Shown here: piece by piece, positions 51,701 through 59,191 of the stretch
Layout of the letters: each line of letters starts with the position of its first letter
Position numbering within the stretch: position 1 is the first letter of the stretch
NCBI GenBank assembly: GCA_015071005.1
Contig: SVIG01000002.1
Span: forward strand, 186,001 to 250,000
DNA: 64,000 nt
Source of the DNA: Clostridiales bacterium
GTDB lineage: Bacteria; Bacillota; Clostridia; Christensenellales; Borkfalkiaceae
Reading direction: 5' to 3'
Position numbers and translations under genes: made by a program
The notes under the pieces: generated by a model
The model's input: only the letters and a program-made list of their open reading frames with translations
Databases searched by the model: none
What the model was told of the DNA's origin: nothing

Positions 51701-53460
51701 CTTGCCCACGTTTCGCCATCTTTGATGAACGTGCAAGTTTTCATATCGAGCTGATATACATTCAAAACATAGTCACTATAGTATTCGTCACTGTCGGGGT
51801 GGTAAACGAGAATATAGAAGATATTATCCCCGATATTCGACACGGAAAGGCGTTTTGTTATAAGTTCTTGTGTAGGCAGACACTCAAAGCCGTTATAAAG
51901 ATTCCACGTACAACCGTCGCTGACGGAAATCAAGTCTTTCACGGCAAGGTTCGCCGTGCCATAGTCCACTTTAATCGTGATTTCGGGCGTGGTTTGCGAA
52001 TAGTCCACCGTACCGCCGACCACGTCCGTCACGCGGTATTCAAGCCAATAGGCGTACAGTTTCAAATCGCCAAACGAGCCTTTTTCTATCTTCGTGATTT
52101 TGTTTTCTGCCGTGAAGTCTTCGCTTATAAACCAACCGCCGAACGATTTACCGAACGTTTCGCTTGGCGTAGGATTTTTGAGCGTGAGCGTTGCGCTTTC
52201 CACCGTGTACGTGGTAGGATTGCTTTCGCTGTTTACGCCGTCATACACAACGTATTCAATCTTGTAAGTAATCAGCTCTTTATTTGCCGTGACAGTGATA
52301 TCTCCCGTTATGCTCGTAAAGTCTTTTCTATTCCACGTGAATTTATAGCCGTCCACGTGTTGTGGCGTGGGGATATCCGTCAAATCGGCAAGGTCAAGCA
52401 CTTCGCGCGTAACGTCCGCGACGCCGTTTTGCTTGAACGTTACCGTGTGCGTAGCGCGGGTGATCGTCACTTTCACGGTGTTGTTTGCCGTGAGCTTGTA
52501 GTTTTGGTGTGCCGTCAAAGTAGAGGTGGCGATATATTCGCCCGCTTCTATCATTTCGCCGTTATAGCTTACCGTCAGTTCCACGCTGTCGCCGCCCACA
52601 AGGTTGGTCGCTTGCACGGTAATCGTCTTTTGTGCGCTTCCGTTATATTTGAGCGTGGTTTCGCCGCTAAACGCGAGCGTGAGTTCACGCTGTTCAATCG
52701 TCAACGTTGCCGTCTTGCTTGCAATCGGCTCGTAGTTTGCGCTGTCGCCTGCGAACGTTGCCGTTATCGTGTATTCGTCAGCGTTGATTTGCTTATTGCC
52801 CGTGTATTGTGCGGTCACGCCGTTGGGCAAGTTCGTTGCTTCGATAGAGTGCGCTTGCCCGTTGTATGTCACGGTTTTGTCCGCAAAGACAACACCGCTC
52901 ATATCGTAAACTGCTTTGTTGATAGTAAGTGTTGCCGTCAATTCAACGGGATTGTAGTTTGCAAGGGTAATCGTTGCCTTGACGGTGTATTCGCCCGCAT
53001 TCGTGTAGCTTGTTGCCTTGTCGTAGGAAACTTGCGCACCCGTGGGCAAACCCGCAACGGCAAGCGTTTTTGCCGTTCCGTCGTAGGTCGTCGTCACGTC
53101 GTCAAAGGTCAGCCCTGCGAACTCGTGATTTTTAAGCGTTACCGTCCAAGAGCAGGTCACTCTTTCATAGCTTACCGTCAAAGCGTGCGTGCCAACGGTG
53201 GAGAGCTTGGCGTTATCTTCCGCAGACAGGTTTTCTGCGGTCAAGGTTGTCGTCTTCGTGGAATCGTCGCTATACGTTGCCGTGATGGTGTAGTCCGCAT
53301 AGTCAAATTCGTCGATAAAGACTTCCGTTTCGCCCGAAACGCTGATACTTTCCAGCGTGGGCGGGGGCGCTTCCTTCTTACCACAAGCGGTAAAAATTGC
53401 CGTGAACAAGCACAGGCAAAGCCCAAGTAGTATTGATATGTAAAGTTTTCCTTTTCTCAT
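48793..53460 (-). CDS. Giant BspA-like surface lipoprotein
   Basis: A 1555-residue exported protein. The signal peptide ends in the lipobox FTAC (residues ~23-26). Then come an Ig-like part (residues ~35-110), about three MBG/YDG-type beta domains with TVTYNGQAHSI and TTTYDGTAKTL (~110-370), several InlB B / Listeria-Bacteroides repeats with GYDFAGWFTEKTFDNQVTEI and KKFYAKW (~380-1010), and about 17 BspA-type leucine-rich repeats (SIGESAFYGCSSLESVVL, ~1040-1500). These are adhesin modules, so a role in attachment is likely. GGAGG precedes ATG 53460; a frame to 53577 crosses the leader. Confidence 0.88.
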   Translation of the reverse strand: MRKGKLYISILLGLCLCLFTAIFTACGKKEAPPPTLESISVSGETEVFIDEFDYADYTITATYSDDSTKTTTLTAENLSAEDNAKLSTVGTHALTVSYERVTCSWTVTLKNHEFAGLTFDDVTTTYDGTAKTLAVAGLPTGAQVSYDKATSYTNAGEYTVKATITLANYNPVELTATLTINKAVYDMSGVVFADKTVTYNGQAHSIEATNLPNGVTAQYTGNKQINADEYTITATFAGDSANYEPIASKTATLTIEQRELTLAFSGETTLKYNGSAQKTITVQATNLVGGDSVELTVSYNGEMIEAGEYIATSTLTAHQNYKLTANNTVKVTITRATHTVTFKQNGVADVTREVLDLADLTDIPTPQHVDGYKFTWNRKDFTSITGDITVTANKELITYKIEYVVYDGVNSESNPTTYTVESATLTLKNPTPSETFGKSFGGWFISEDFTAENKITKIEKGSFGDLKLYAYWLEYRVTDVVGGTVDYSQTTPEITIKVDYGTANLAVKDLISVSDGCTWNLYNGFECLPTQELITKRLSVSNIGDNIFYILVYHPDSDEYYSDYVLNVYQLDMKTCTFIKDGETWASGEIQEESAVNAPENPEKDGYTFNGWKVNGEFVSFPYPVLTDTTFIAGGFTPITYIVSYELNGGENDESNPETYNIEQAYTLKNSTRTGYDFKGWFTEKTFDNQVTEITLGSYGDKKFYAKWTPTLYTIEYELNGGENDESNPETYNIEQTYALKKPTRMGYDFAGWFTEKTFDNQVTEIALGSHGDKNFYAKWTPTVYTITYELNGGVNNTENLEVYTIETSTITLGNPTRAGYTFAGWFWEETFENQVTEIALGSHDDKKFYAKWDIVTYIVSYELNGGENDESNPETYNIEQVYTLKNPTRAGYTFAGWFTEETFDNQVTEIALGSYGEKKFYAKWTANLNKLKFDGNGATHGEMLAMEIATDDKQALTNNGFAKSYYHFIGWATEANGEVVYADGAEYTMGTDGEYTLYAVWKYGTSGLEYALSSNGEYYTITKYSGTEFHLAIPETYEGKSVTSIADSAFYGCYRLESMVLPDTITMIGKQAFYGCYRLTSIEIPNSVTSIGESAFYGCSSLESVVLSNGLTTISKKLFYECISLISIDIPEGVKTIEEAAFYKCSNLENAVISNSITTIERYTFEYCSALTNVTIGYGVKLIKEDAFLYCESLTNLYYSGTVGNWCDIEFGSYWANPMGSARNLYINNVIVKELMIPDDVTNIAAYTFINCITLEKVIISNSVTAIRENAFAGCSGLKNVSIPNSVTVIEGSAFRGCSNLTDIILPDSISQIGSYAFLGCSGLRKIEIPDSVTSIEFYAFSSCSNLTQIKLSAGLTVISEGMLQNCSSLKTVDIPSLVTSIGGDAFEGCSALTNITIPDRVTYIGNSAFEGCSGLTNIVIPDNVKEMGTFIFSKCSNLEKVKFSSNMTKIPMNTFYLCYKLTTIIIPKNVVEVHGGAFDGCGLKTVYYEGTKENWNTINILGNYNKPLTNATRYYYSETAPALNADGTAYDGNYWHYDESGEIVLWVYEKPEE

Positions 53461-53481
53461 AGGAATACCTCCGTTTTCGTG

Positions 53482-53518
53482 TAAATAAAAAAGTGCCGCC
53501 TGCAAAACAGACAGCACT
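53482..53518 (-). terminator. Intrinsic terminator inside the 5' leader
   Basis: AGTGCTGTCTG-5 nt-CAGGCGGCACT (two G-U pairs), then TTTTTTATTT, 22 nt before the ribosome binding site of the lipoprotein gene. It would stop transcription unless the leader refolds. Confidence 0.75.
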
Positions 53519-53543
53519 GATAAAAGTGTTTTTCCGCTTTGCT

Positions 53544-53652
53544 GCGACACAAACTTAACCAATACCTTATAAGACAAGATATGTATGTAACGCGAAAAGG
53601 TACACTTCTACCCAGAAGTATACTCGCCTTATAAGATATTAAGTTTGGTCGC
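53544..53652 (-). ncRNA. Structured leader RNA, candidate attenuator or riboswitch
   Basis: The transcript should begin with GCGACCAAACTTA at about 53652. This pairs with TAAGTTTGTGTCGC at 53544-53557. Just inside, 17 nt (ATATCTTATAAGGCGAG) pair with CTTGTCTTATAAGGTAT, three pairs being G-U. The apex holds ACTTCT-GGGT-AGAAGT and a ~22-nt single strand. CACTTTTATCAGTG, between this helix and the terminator, can pair alternatively with the terminator stem. I match it to no known riboswitch class. Confidence 0.6.
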
Positions 53653-53658
53653 AAGTAT

Positions 53659-53687
53659 ATTTTAGCATATTTTGCCTTTTTCGTCAA
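53659..53687 (-). promoter_or_regulatory. Promoter of the BspA-like gene
   Basis: TTGACG (53682-53687), 17-bp spacer, TAAAAT (53659-53664). The start point would coincide with the first base of the leader helix. Confidence 0.7.
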
Positions 53688-53706
53688 GAGATTTTATGCT
53701 TTCTTC

Positions 53707-54225
53707 CTATTTATAGGAAGTTTGTAAGGTTCGTACAAGTCCGCAGAGTCGATTTTCCGAGAAGTAGCGCAGAATCCTATCAGGCGAATCGACAAAGTGA
53801 TAAAAGGCTTCTTTCGCGTACTTATCGGGATTTCCAAAATACACGATATACCTTGTGCCGAACGCAAATTCCCGTTGTTTGAAAAGGCTTTCAAGGGGCT
53901 TTTGCCAACCCTGCAACACGTTTTCTGCCGTAAACCAAAGGAAGATTGAGCGCGTTTGTGTTCTCTCGTATTTTCTTTGATAGCGGATAACGCTTTCAAG
54001 ATATTCCAAGCCCTGCCCGAAATCTGGATTGCCACCCGTCCGTATCGGCTCATAGGGTGCAAGCGGTTTTGCCTTGTCGTTATAGCCTATGATATGCAAT
54101 TTGGTTTTATTTCTTTGAAAGGACAAAGCCCGTGCACAGCGGGCGAGTATGGTTTGCATTTTCGCGGCATAGCCTTGCATTCTAAAAGAGCAATCCGCAA
54201 GTATATAGATATTCGTTGTTTTCAT
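53707..54225 (-). CDS. VWA-like protein with degenerate MIDAS
   Basis: 172 residues, similar in layout to TerY-type von Willebrand A proteins. The first strand YILADCSFRMQG stands where DxSxS should be, and GGNPDFGQGLEYL where the MIDAS Thr loop lies. The Thr/Ser metal ligands are partly replaced, so metal binding is doubtful. It ends with a phenylalanine-rich helix (RILRYFSENRLCGLV). ATG 54225 follows AAGGAG; upstream residues are not needed. It is the last gene before tRNA-Arg. Confidence 0.55.
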   Translation of the reverse strand: MKTTNIYILADCSFRMQGYAAKMQTILARCARALSFQRNKTKLHIIGYNDKAKPLAPYEPIRTGGNPDFGQGLEYLESVIRYQRKYERTQTRSIFLWFTAENVLQGWQKPLESLFKQREFAFGTRYIVYFGNPDKYAKEAFYHFVDSPDRILRYFSENRLCGLVRTLQTSYK

Positions 54226-54300
54226 TACTGTTTTCTCCTTGTAAAAATGATAAAAGGCATACGGGTTTTCCGTATGCCGAATTGAATAGTGAGCTACCAC

Positions 54301-54644
54301 CGCCCACCCCCAGATAGATTGCCGTCAGCCGAAGCTTTGAGCGTTAGATATTTTACCCCTCGCGGGGCATTTACCCCTACCCATGTACGAGAGAAACGGG
54401 AAAATCGGGGAAAATGGGATTTTGTTTTTGCGTTCCCGAAAATCCCGCTTTTCCCAGTTTTTGGGCAAAGACAGGGGCATAGAAAAACGGATAAACACCT
54501 TAAATTTATAGTGCTTATCTATACGCTACTGAACTTTCAGCGGTATTTCGTTTTATTGCTGTTTATGTTCTCTTCACAAGCCGATTTTATGCCTTACTTT
54601 TATAGGGCGTATCGTTCCACCCCTAAACTTTAAGGGAAAAAGGC
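54301..54644. other. Gene-free stretch with palindromes
   Basis: No convincing gene. It contains CCCCTCGCGGGG (54357-54368) and a long broken inverted repeat with GGGATTTT near 54417 and AAAATCCC near 54440. It also has a TACCCATGTACGAG copy of the dispersed motif at 54379-54392. Confidence 0.5.
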
Positions 54645-54703
54645 AGAAAAAACACAAACCCACCTCCGACATACCTTACAATCAAGGGTTTGGAAGTGGG
54701 TTT
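54645..54703 (-). terminator. Terminator of tRNA-Arg
   Basis: AAACCCACTTCC-24 nt-GGAGGTGGGTTT, then GTGTTTTTTC on the minus strand. Confidence 0.75.
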
Positions 54704-54706
54704 GGT

Positions 54707-54783
<77 letters not shown>

Positions 54784-54953
54784 TTATGCAGTTGACTTTT
54801 TCCGTAGACCGTTCTCAAACAGCGTTCGGTAATCGCTGTTTTCGGTCACCGCTCGCGCGGAGCTATGCGCTCGCTCTTCTCGCCCCTACAAAGCATTATC
54901 AATGCTTTGCCCAACGGGCAGCTCGTCGCTCTATCCAGTTGAGCTAACAGTGC
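54784..54953 (-). pseudogene. Partial tRNA-Arg copy with a structured insert
   Basis: 54927-54953 repeats the first 27 nt of tRNA-Arg exactly (GCACTGTTAGCTCAACTGGA to GAGCG). About 140 nt follow that contain three hairpins: TGCCC-GTT-GGGCA, CAAAGCATT-GAT-AATGCTTTG and AAACAGCG-8 nt-CGCTGTTT. A second tRNA piece, CGGTCTACGGAA (anticodon loop), comes just before the intact tRNA begins. Confidence 0.8.
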
Positions 54954-54986
54954 GCATATAAGCGTTCTTCATTCAAACGCTTATAT

Positions 54987-55015
54987 AGTATAGAATTTTT
55001 TTGGATATTTGTCAA
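54987..55015 (-). promoter_or_regulatory. Promoter of the tRNA-Arg region
   Basis: TTGACA (55010-55015), 17-bp spacer, TATACT (54987-54992). It lies upstream of the partial copy, so the intact tRNA is transcribed with it as precursor. Confidence 0.8.
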
Positions 55016-55077
55016 CTGTTTTTATCTCGTTTTTCGGTTTTTTTGAAAAATTATTCCAATGCCGCGTTTTTTCCGCT

Positions 55078-56931
55078 TCAATCCATCAAAAGCGCCGCCG
55101 CACCGAGAAGGCCTGCTGAATTGCCGAGCTTGGCAATCAAAACGGGGACTCGCGGGCCAAGTTCCCCTGCGAAAATTTCCTTATCGACAAGCTCTTGCAA
55201 GGGTTTGACAAGCGCGTCGCCTTGCGCGCATACGCCGCCGCCCAAAATGACTGCTTGCGGTCTAAATACGTTCGCTACGTTCGTAATTCCGCACGCCAAA
55301 TGTGCAACGTAGTTATCCACCACCGCTTTTGCGTAAGGATCGCTCGTTTTATAATCGAACGCCGTCTTACCCGAAACCGTTTCAAGCGAACCTGCTTCCC
55401 ACATTTTGCTGTCCTTATGCGCTTCCATTGCACGTTTCGTATCGCGAATCAACGCCGTTGCAGACGCGTAAGCTTCCAAGCAACCCTTTCTACCGCAAGT
55501 ACAAGCCTCTCCGCCGTACTCGATTACCATATGCCCAAGCTCAGCGCCAGCAGACTTGTTCCCTTCCACGAGTTTACCGTCCACGACGATACCGCCGCCA
55601 ACGCCCGTACCGAGCGTCAAAAGCACCGCGTCGTCGTACTCCTTCGCTGCGCCAAACTTGACTTCCCCAAGCGCCGCAACGTTTGCGTCGTTGGCAATTT
55701 TAACCTTCAAGCCCGTCATCTTGGAAACGCTTTCGCCGATACGAAAATCCTTCCATTTCAAGTTGTTCGAGTAAATGACGTTCCCTGCTTTGCTGTCGAT
55801 CATACCAGGCACGCCCATACCAATCCCTTCCACGTCGTCCGTGCCAAGACCGACCTTATCAAGCAACGTTTTTACAAGGTTTGCTATGTTCGTCGCAACC
55901 CCGTCCGCTCCCTTTTCGCTTTCCGTAGGCGTTTTATCTTCATAAATGATTTGCCCGAGATCGTCTACGATACCGCCCTTGATGAACGTACCGCCCAAGT
56001 CAATCCCGACGTAATATTTTCTCACTTCCGCAACAATCAAATGCATATTTCCAGACATACTAACCTCACCGTATCCAGCAGGGATAAACCAACTATCCCC
56101 AAGCGACACCTTTTTGCCTGCAATTTCCCCTTCGCCTTCCACGCAAATCACGCACTTAAACGAACCTTTGTCCACGTAGAAAGATTTTCTTCCGTTCACC
56201 TTTACGGAAGTCGTCGTAAAGTAGCGGCTAAGCCCCAAGAGGGTACCCATGTCCGTATTCACCGCCAAAGGCGCGTATTCGTACTTGGAAAGATTCGTCA
56301 CTTTGAGCGCCTTTTCCACGTGCAGTTCGCGCTCGTTGCCGTTCTTGTCCTTTCTGCCGTAATCGTATACGCGATAAGTCAAATTGCTATTTTGTTGAAT
56401 TTCGCAAATTAAGCAGCCTTGTCCGATCGCGTGAATCGTACCCGACGGAATGAAATAGCATTCCCCCGCCTTGACCTCGAAGAAATTCAAAAGCTCGGTG
56501 AGTGTGTGCTCGGCAATCGCCTTTTCGTATTCCGCCTGCGTGACGTCCTTTTTGAAGCCAAGATAAATCCCAGCCCCCTCGTCCGCCTCGACAATATACC
56601 ACATTTCCGTCTTACCAAAGCTGTTTTCGTTTTTCAAGGCATAGGAATCAGACGGATGCACTTGCACGGAAAGATCCTGCTTTGCATCAATAAGCTTTGC
56701 AAGCATAGGAAAAAACGGAAAGCCCTCGCAATTCTTTCCAATCTCCGCCGCCGTTGCCGTTTCTTGCAACGTTATGCCGTTTTCTAAACGAGTCGGACCG
56801 TCTTTATGAAAGGACAGCTCCCAACTCTCCGCTACGATTTCCTTGTCCGTCTTTTTTCCGTATTTCTCGCGGAGTTTTACACCGCCCCAAATATTGTCTT
56901 TGCATGCAGGATAAAGCTTTGCAATTTCCAT
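55078..56931 (-). CDS. manA: Fused phosphomannose isomerase and ROK sugar kinase
   Basis: Two enzymes in 617 residues. Residues ~1-310 are a class I phosphomannose isomerase with zinc ligands in VQVHPSD and SGTIHAIGQG. Residues ~315-617 are a ROK kinase with ATP loop GIDLGGTFIKGG, catalytic GAELGHMVIEYGG and zinc motif CTCGRKGC. The kinase resembles glucokinase; fused to this isomerase it may phosphorylate mannose, giving mannose to fructose-6-phosphate in one protein. ATG 56931 follows AAAAGGAAA. It lies 16 bp after the membrane protein gene. Confidence 0.9.
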   Translation of the reverse strand: MEIAKLYPACKDNIWGGVKLREKYGKKTDKEIVAESWELSFHKDGPTRLENGITLQETATAAEIGKNCEGFPFFPMLAKLIDAKQDLSVQVHPSDSYALKNENSFGKTEMWYIVEADEGAGIYLGFKKDVTQAEYEKAIAEHTLTELLNFFEVKAGECYFIPSGTIHAIGQGCLICEIQQNSNLTYRVYDYGRKDKNGNERELHVEKALKVTNLSKYEYAPLAVNTDMGTLLGLSRYFTTTSVKVNGRKSFYVDKGSFKCVICVEGEGEIAGKKVSLGDSWFIPAGYGEVSMSGNMHLIVAEVRKYYVGIDLGGTFIKGGIVDDLGQIIYEDKTPTESEKGADGVATNIANLVKTLLDKVGLGTDDVEGIGMGVPGMIDSKAGNVIYSNNLKWKDFRIGESVSKMTGLKVKIANDANVAALGEVKFGAAKEYDDAVLLTLGTGVGGGIVVDGKLVEGNKSAGAELGHMVIEYGGEACTCGRKGCLEAYASATALIRDTKRAMEAHKDSKMWEAGSLETVSGKTAFDYKTSDPYAKAVVDNYVAHLACGITNVANVFRPQAVILGGGVCAQGDALVKPLQELVDKEIFAGELGPRVPVLIAKLGNSAGLLGAAALLMD

Positions 56932-56947
56932 GATACTCAATTTCCTT

Positions 56948-57976
56948 TTACTTTTTATTTTGCTTTGCGCTTTCAGCGTTCCCATATTCGTAAATATAGT
57001 CTTCGCGGTTATAACCGTCCATCGGCACAACCGTTTGCTTATTCTTTTTCTCCGCCGCCGCAATCCGTTTCTTCGCGCGCAACGCGTAAACGACCATCAA
57101 CGTGCCAAGTACGATACCGACAAAACCCACGAGCGTGCTCAAAAGCAAGGTGAACGGACGAGGGTTGAAGGTAGGCGGAAAACTCGCCATGACGGACGCT
57201 TGTAAGGTCAAGACGGACACGAACGCCGTCGCCAAATTCGTATACCGCACCGAACGCGCCACCAAATCTTCGTAGCGCTGCGCCTTGATGAAATGAATCA
57301 TCGCCACAGCTATACGGTAGATTGCCACGATTGCAAAGAGATAAATTGCCCAGCGCGGTACGCGCATACCACCGCCGACGGTCACGCAAACGAATACGAA
57401 TACGGACAAAACAACCGTTAAAACTAGGAGCATAACGCCACTAAAAAGGTAGTTATTCAGTTTCCCCTTTTTCAAGCGGACGGGATCGGCTTTATAACGC
57501 TTACTATCCCAGCCGTTTTTGATAAGCACCGCCGTTCGCGTAGCGAACAGGACAATCGAATGCAACGCGAGCGCCGCGTACCACGACGAATCCATCTTTC
57601 TTGCCATCGAGATGAGGAAAATCGCATACCCAATATTGCAAGCGATGGTAAAAATCGCGAAAATAATCGTTCTAAACGACGGGTTCAAATGCAGCTTGCG
57701 CATAAACTCGAACTTATCCGTCTTTTCGTGGAAACGCGCTTTCATACGGTTAAAGGAGTTGATCGCGACGTACATCGTATAAATGAAAAGCAACGCGCAA
57801 ATCGTGTACGTGATTACGGCGAAAACGCCATGCCCGTAGCCGATAATAATCGTCGCGACCGCGAGCGGACAAATCACGAGCGTAGACGCGTATAGCAAGA
57901 CTACGACCCAAGAGGACGGGTTCTTAAATTTTTTCAAAAATTTGTCCACCCACTCGGGACGTTTCTTCGTAGACAT
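56948..57976 (-). CDS. Polytopic membrane protein
   Basis: An unrecognised 342-residue protein with about eight hydrophobic segments between residues ~18 and ~300. A basic cytosolic N terminus (STKKRPEWVDKFLKKF) and a charged tail (KKRIAAAEKKNKQ, then DGYNREDYIYEYG) flank them. ATG 57976 follows AGAAGGAG; an upstream frame to 58021 is not needed. It lies between a PP2C phosphatase and the isomerase/kinase gene with short gaps, so the three are probably cotranscribed. Confidence 0.7.
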   Translation of the reverse strand: MSTKKRPEWVDKFLKKFKNPSSWVVVLLYASTLVICPLAVATIIIGYGHGVFAVITYTICALLFIYTMYVAINSFNRMKARFHEKTDKFEFMRKLHLNPSFRTIIFAIFTIACNIGYAIFLISMARKMDSSWYAALALHSIVLFATRTAVLIKNGWDSKRYKADPVRLKKGKLNNYLFSGVMLLVLTVVLSVFVFVCVTVGGGMRVPRWAIYLFAIVAIYRIAVAMIHFIKAQRYEDLVARSVRYTNLATAFVSVLTLQASVMASFPPTFNPRPFTLLLSTLVGFVGIVLGTLMVVYALRAKKRIAAAEKKNKQTVVPMDGYNREDYIYEYGNAESAKQNKK

Positions 57977-58033
57977 AGGTCTCCTTCTACCGCAAGCGGT
58001 ATCTTTCGTAAGTATTGACAACTCTTAAAATTC

Positions 58034-59119
58034 TTATAAATCAAATGCGATGGCGGTGATATCGTCCGTAAACTTTCCGCCGCTGAACACGTTCAGCGCC
58101 GCCTTTAACTTCCCGATATAATCTTCCGCGCTATGCGATTGCATCAAAACGTTTTCCGCGCGCTCGATCCCAAAAAGCTCGCCCTTTGCGTTCATACACT
58201 CCGTCACGCCATCCGTGAGCAGCACGAGTAAATCCCCCTGCTCAAAGGGTAATTCCTTCTCCTTGTAAGCAAAGTCCGCCATCCAATTCGAAATGGGCGG
58301 CGCAGGCGATTCTACTTCGTGAATCCCGTAGCGGTTCTTCAAAAGAATGGGCGCGTTGTGCCCCGCTATCGCATAGCGAAGCAACCCACTCGATTTATCG
58401 ATTCTCACCGCAGCCACGGTGATATACGAGCGCTCGTCTTGGTTGAGCTCGTTAAACTTCGTATTCAAACTCGAAAGCGCAAGTCCCAAATTCGGCTGTT
58501 TCCGATCAAAACCAGCTTTTACGAACGCCGAAAGCATACCGGCAGGAATCCCTTTCCCCGATACGTCAGCGAGTACGCCGTAGGCTTGTCCGTCTAACTC
58601 GTAAACGTCAGGCAAGTCCCCACCCACAGCAAAACAGGGAATAAACATATATGAATAATTTACGCCAGCCATACTCTTTCCAGCGGGCAACAACCGACGT
58701 TGCATTTGTCCGGCCGAGAGCATTTCACGCTCGATTTCCGTATGGTAAGTACCTTCCGTCAAGCCCATAAAAAGCTTACCCTTTTCATCGAGCGGAACAA
58801 TGCGAATGGACATCGAAATCTTGTCCGTTTGACCGCCACGCTGAATGGTGGAATGCACCGTTTCCGTCTTTTCCGTGCGTTCGGAAATCGCCGCGCGCAT
58901 TACACGCAAAAACGCGCAGTATTCGCAGGACTCCCCTTCGCCGCATTTTCCTTTCTCACCGCAGCCGAGCGCTTGCGCGAGCGTACCGCCCACGCGCGCA
59001 GCATCCGAGAACGCGCGACGAAACGCCGCGTTGACGTATTGCACACGCAGCTTTTCATCGAATACGAAAACCCCTTGCGAGAGTTTATCGAGTATTTTTT
59101 TGTACGTTCCGTTTCTCAT
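58034..59119 (-). CDS. PAS-PP2C (RsbU/SpoIIE-type) phosphatase
   Basis: A 361-residue signalling phosphatase. The N-terminal PAS domain (GVFVFDEKLRVQYVNAAF) holds a cysteine set, CGEKGKC-5-C-2-C, at residues ~52-68, of the type found in many anaerobe PAS sensors. The C-terminal PP2C domain has VGGDLPDVYEL, VLADVSGKGIPAGML, IAGHNAPIL and LLTDGVTE. It probably acts on an anti-sigma antagonist. ATG 59119 has GAAGGATATC upstream; TTG 59161 is an alternative. Confidence 0.85.
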   Translation of the reverse strand: MRNGTYKKILDKLSQGVFVFDEKLRVQYVNAAFRRAFSDAARVGGTLAQALGCGEKGKCGEGESCEYCAFLRVMRAAISERTEKTETVHSTIQRGGQTDKISMSIRIVPLDEKGKLFMGLTEGTYHTEIEREMLSAGQMQRRLLPAGKSMAGVNYSYMFIPCFAVGGDLPDVYELDGQAYGVLADVSGKGIPAGMLSAFVKAGFDRKQPNLGLALSSLNTKFNELNQDERSYITVAAVRIDKSSGLLRYAIAGHNAPILLKNRYGIHEVESPAPPISNWMADFAYKEKELPFEQGDLLVLLTDGVTECMNAKGELFGIERAENVLMQSHSAEDYIGKLKAALNVFSGGKFTDDITAIAFDL

Positions 59120-59191
59120 TATTCGGTGATATCCTTCTATCAGGCAAGCCTTTTTACGCAATTCAACGCGTACCTGCCTACCTCGTTTTTA

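Noticed and set aside
51391..53430. 679-codon open frame on the plus strand
   Set aside because: It is antisense to the BspA-like lipoprotein, whose lipobox, repeats, promoter and binding site are all convincing. The plus-strand product has no recognisable domain.
53544..53652. MITE or insertion sequence end
   Set aside because: A long inverted repeat could be a mobile element, but a promoter points exactly at its first base and a terminator follows, which fits a leader RNA better. No target duplication is seen.
53544..53652. Cyclic-di-GMP type I or II riboswitch
   Set aside because: I could not find the conserved loop sequences of either class.
53694..54062. Alternative minus-strand frame overlapping the VWA-like gene
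   Set aside because: No binding site and no protein-like pattern. The overlapping frame with an AAGGAG start fits the VWA-like fold.
54289..54633. Plus-strand frame in the gap before tRNA-Arg
   Set aside because: Low-complexity, no binding site, and it spans palindromes and the end of the tRNA terminator region.
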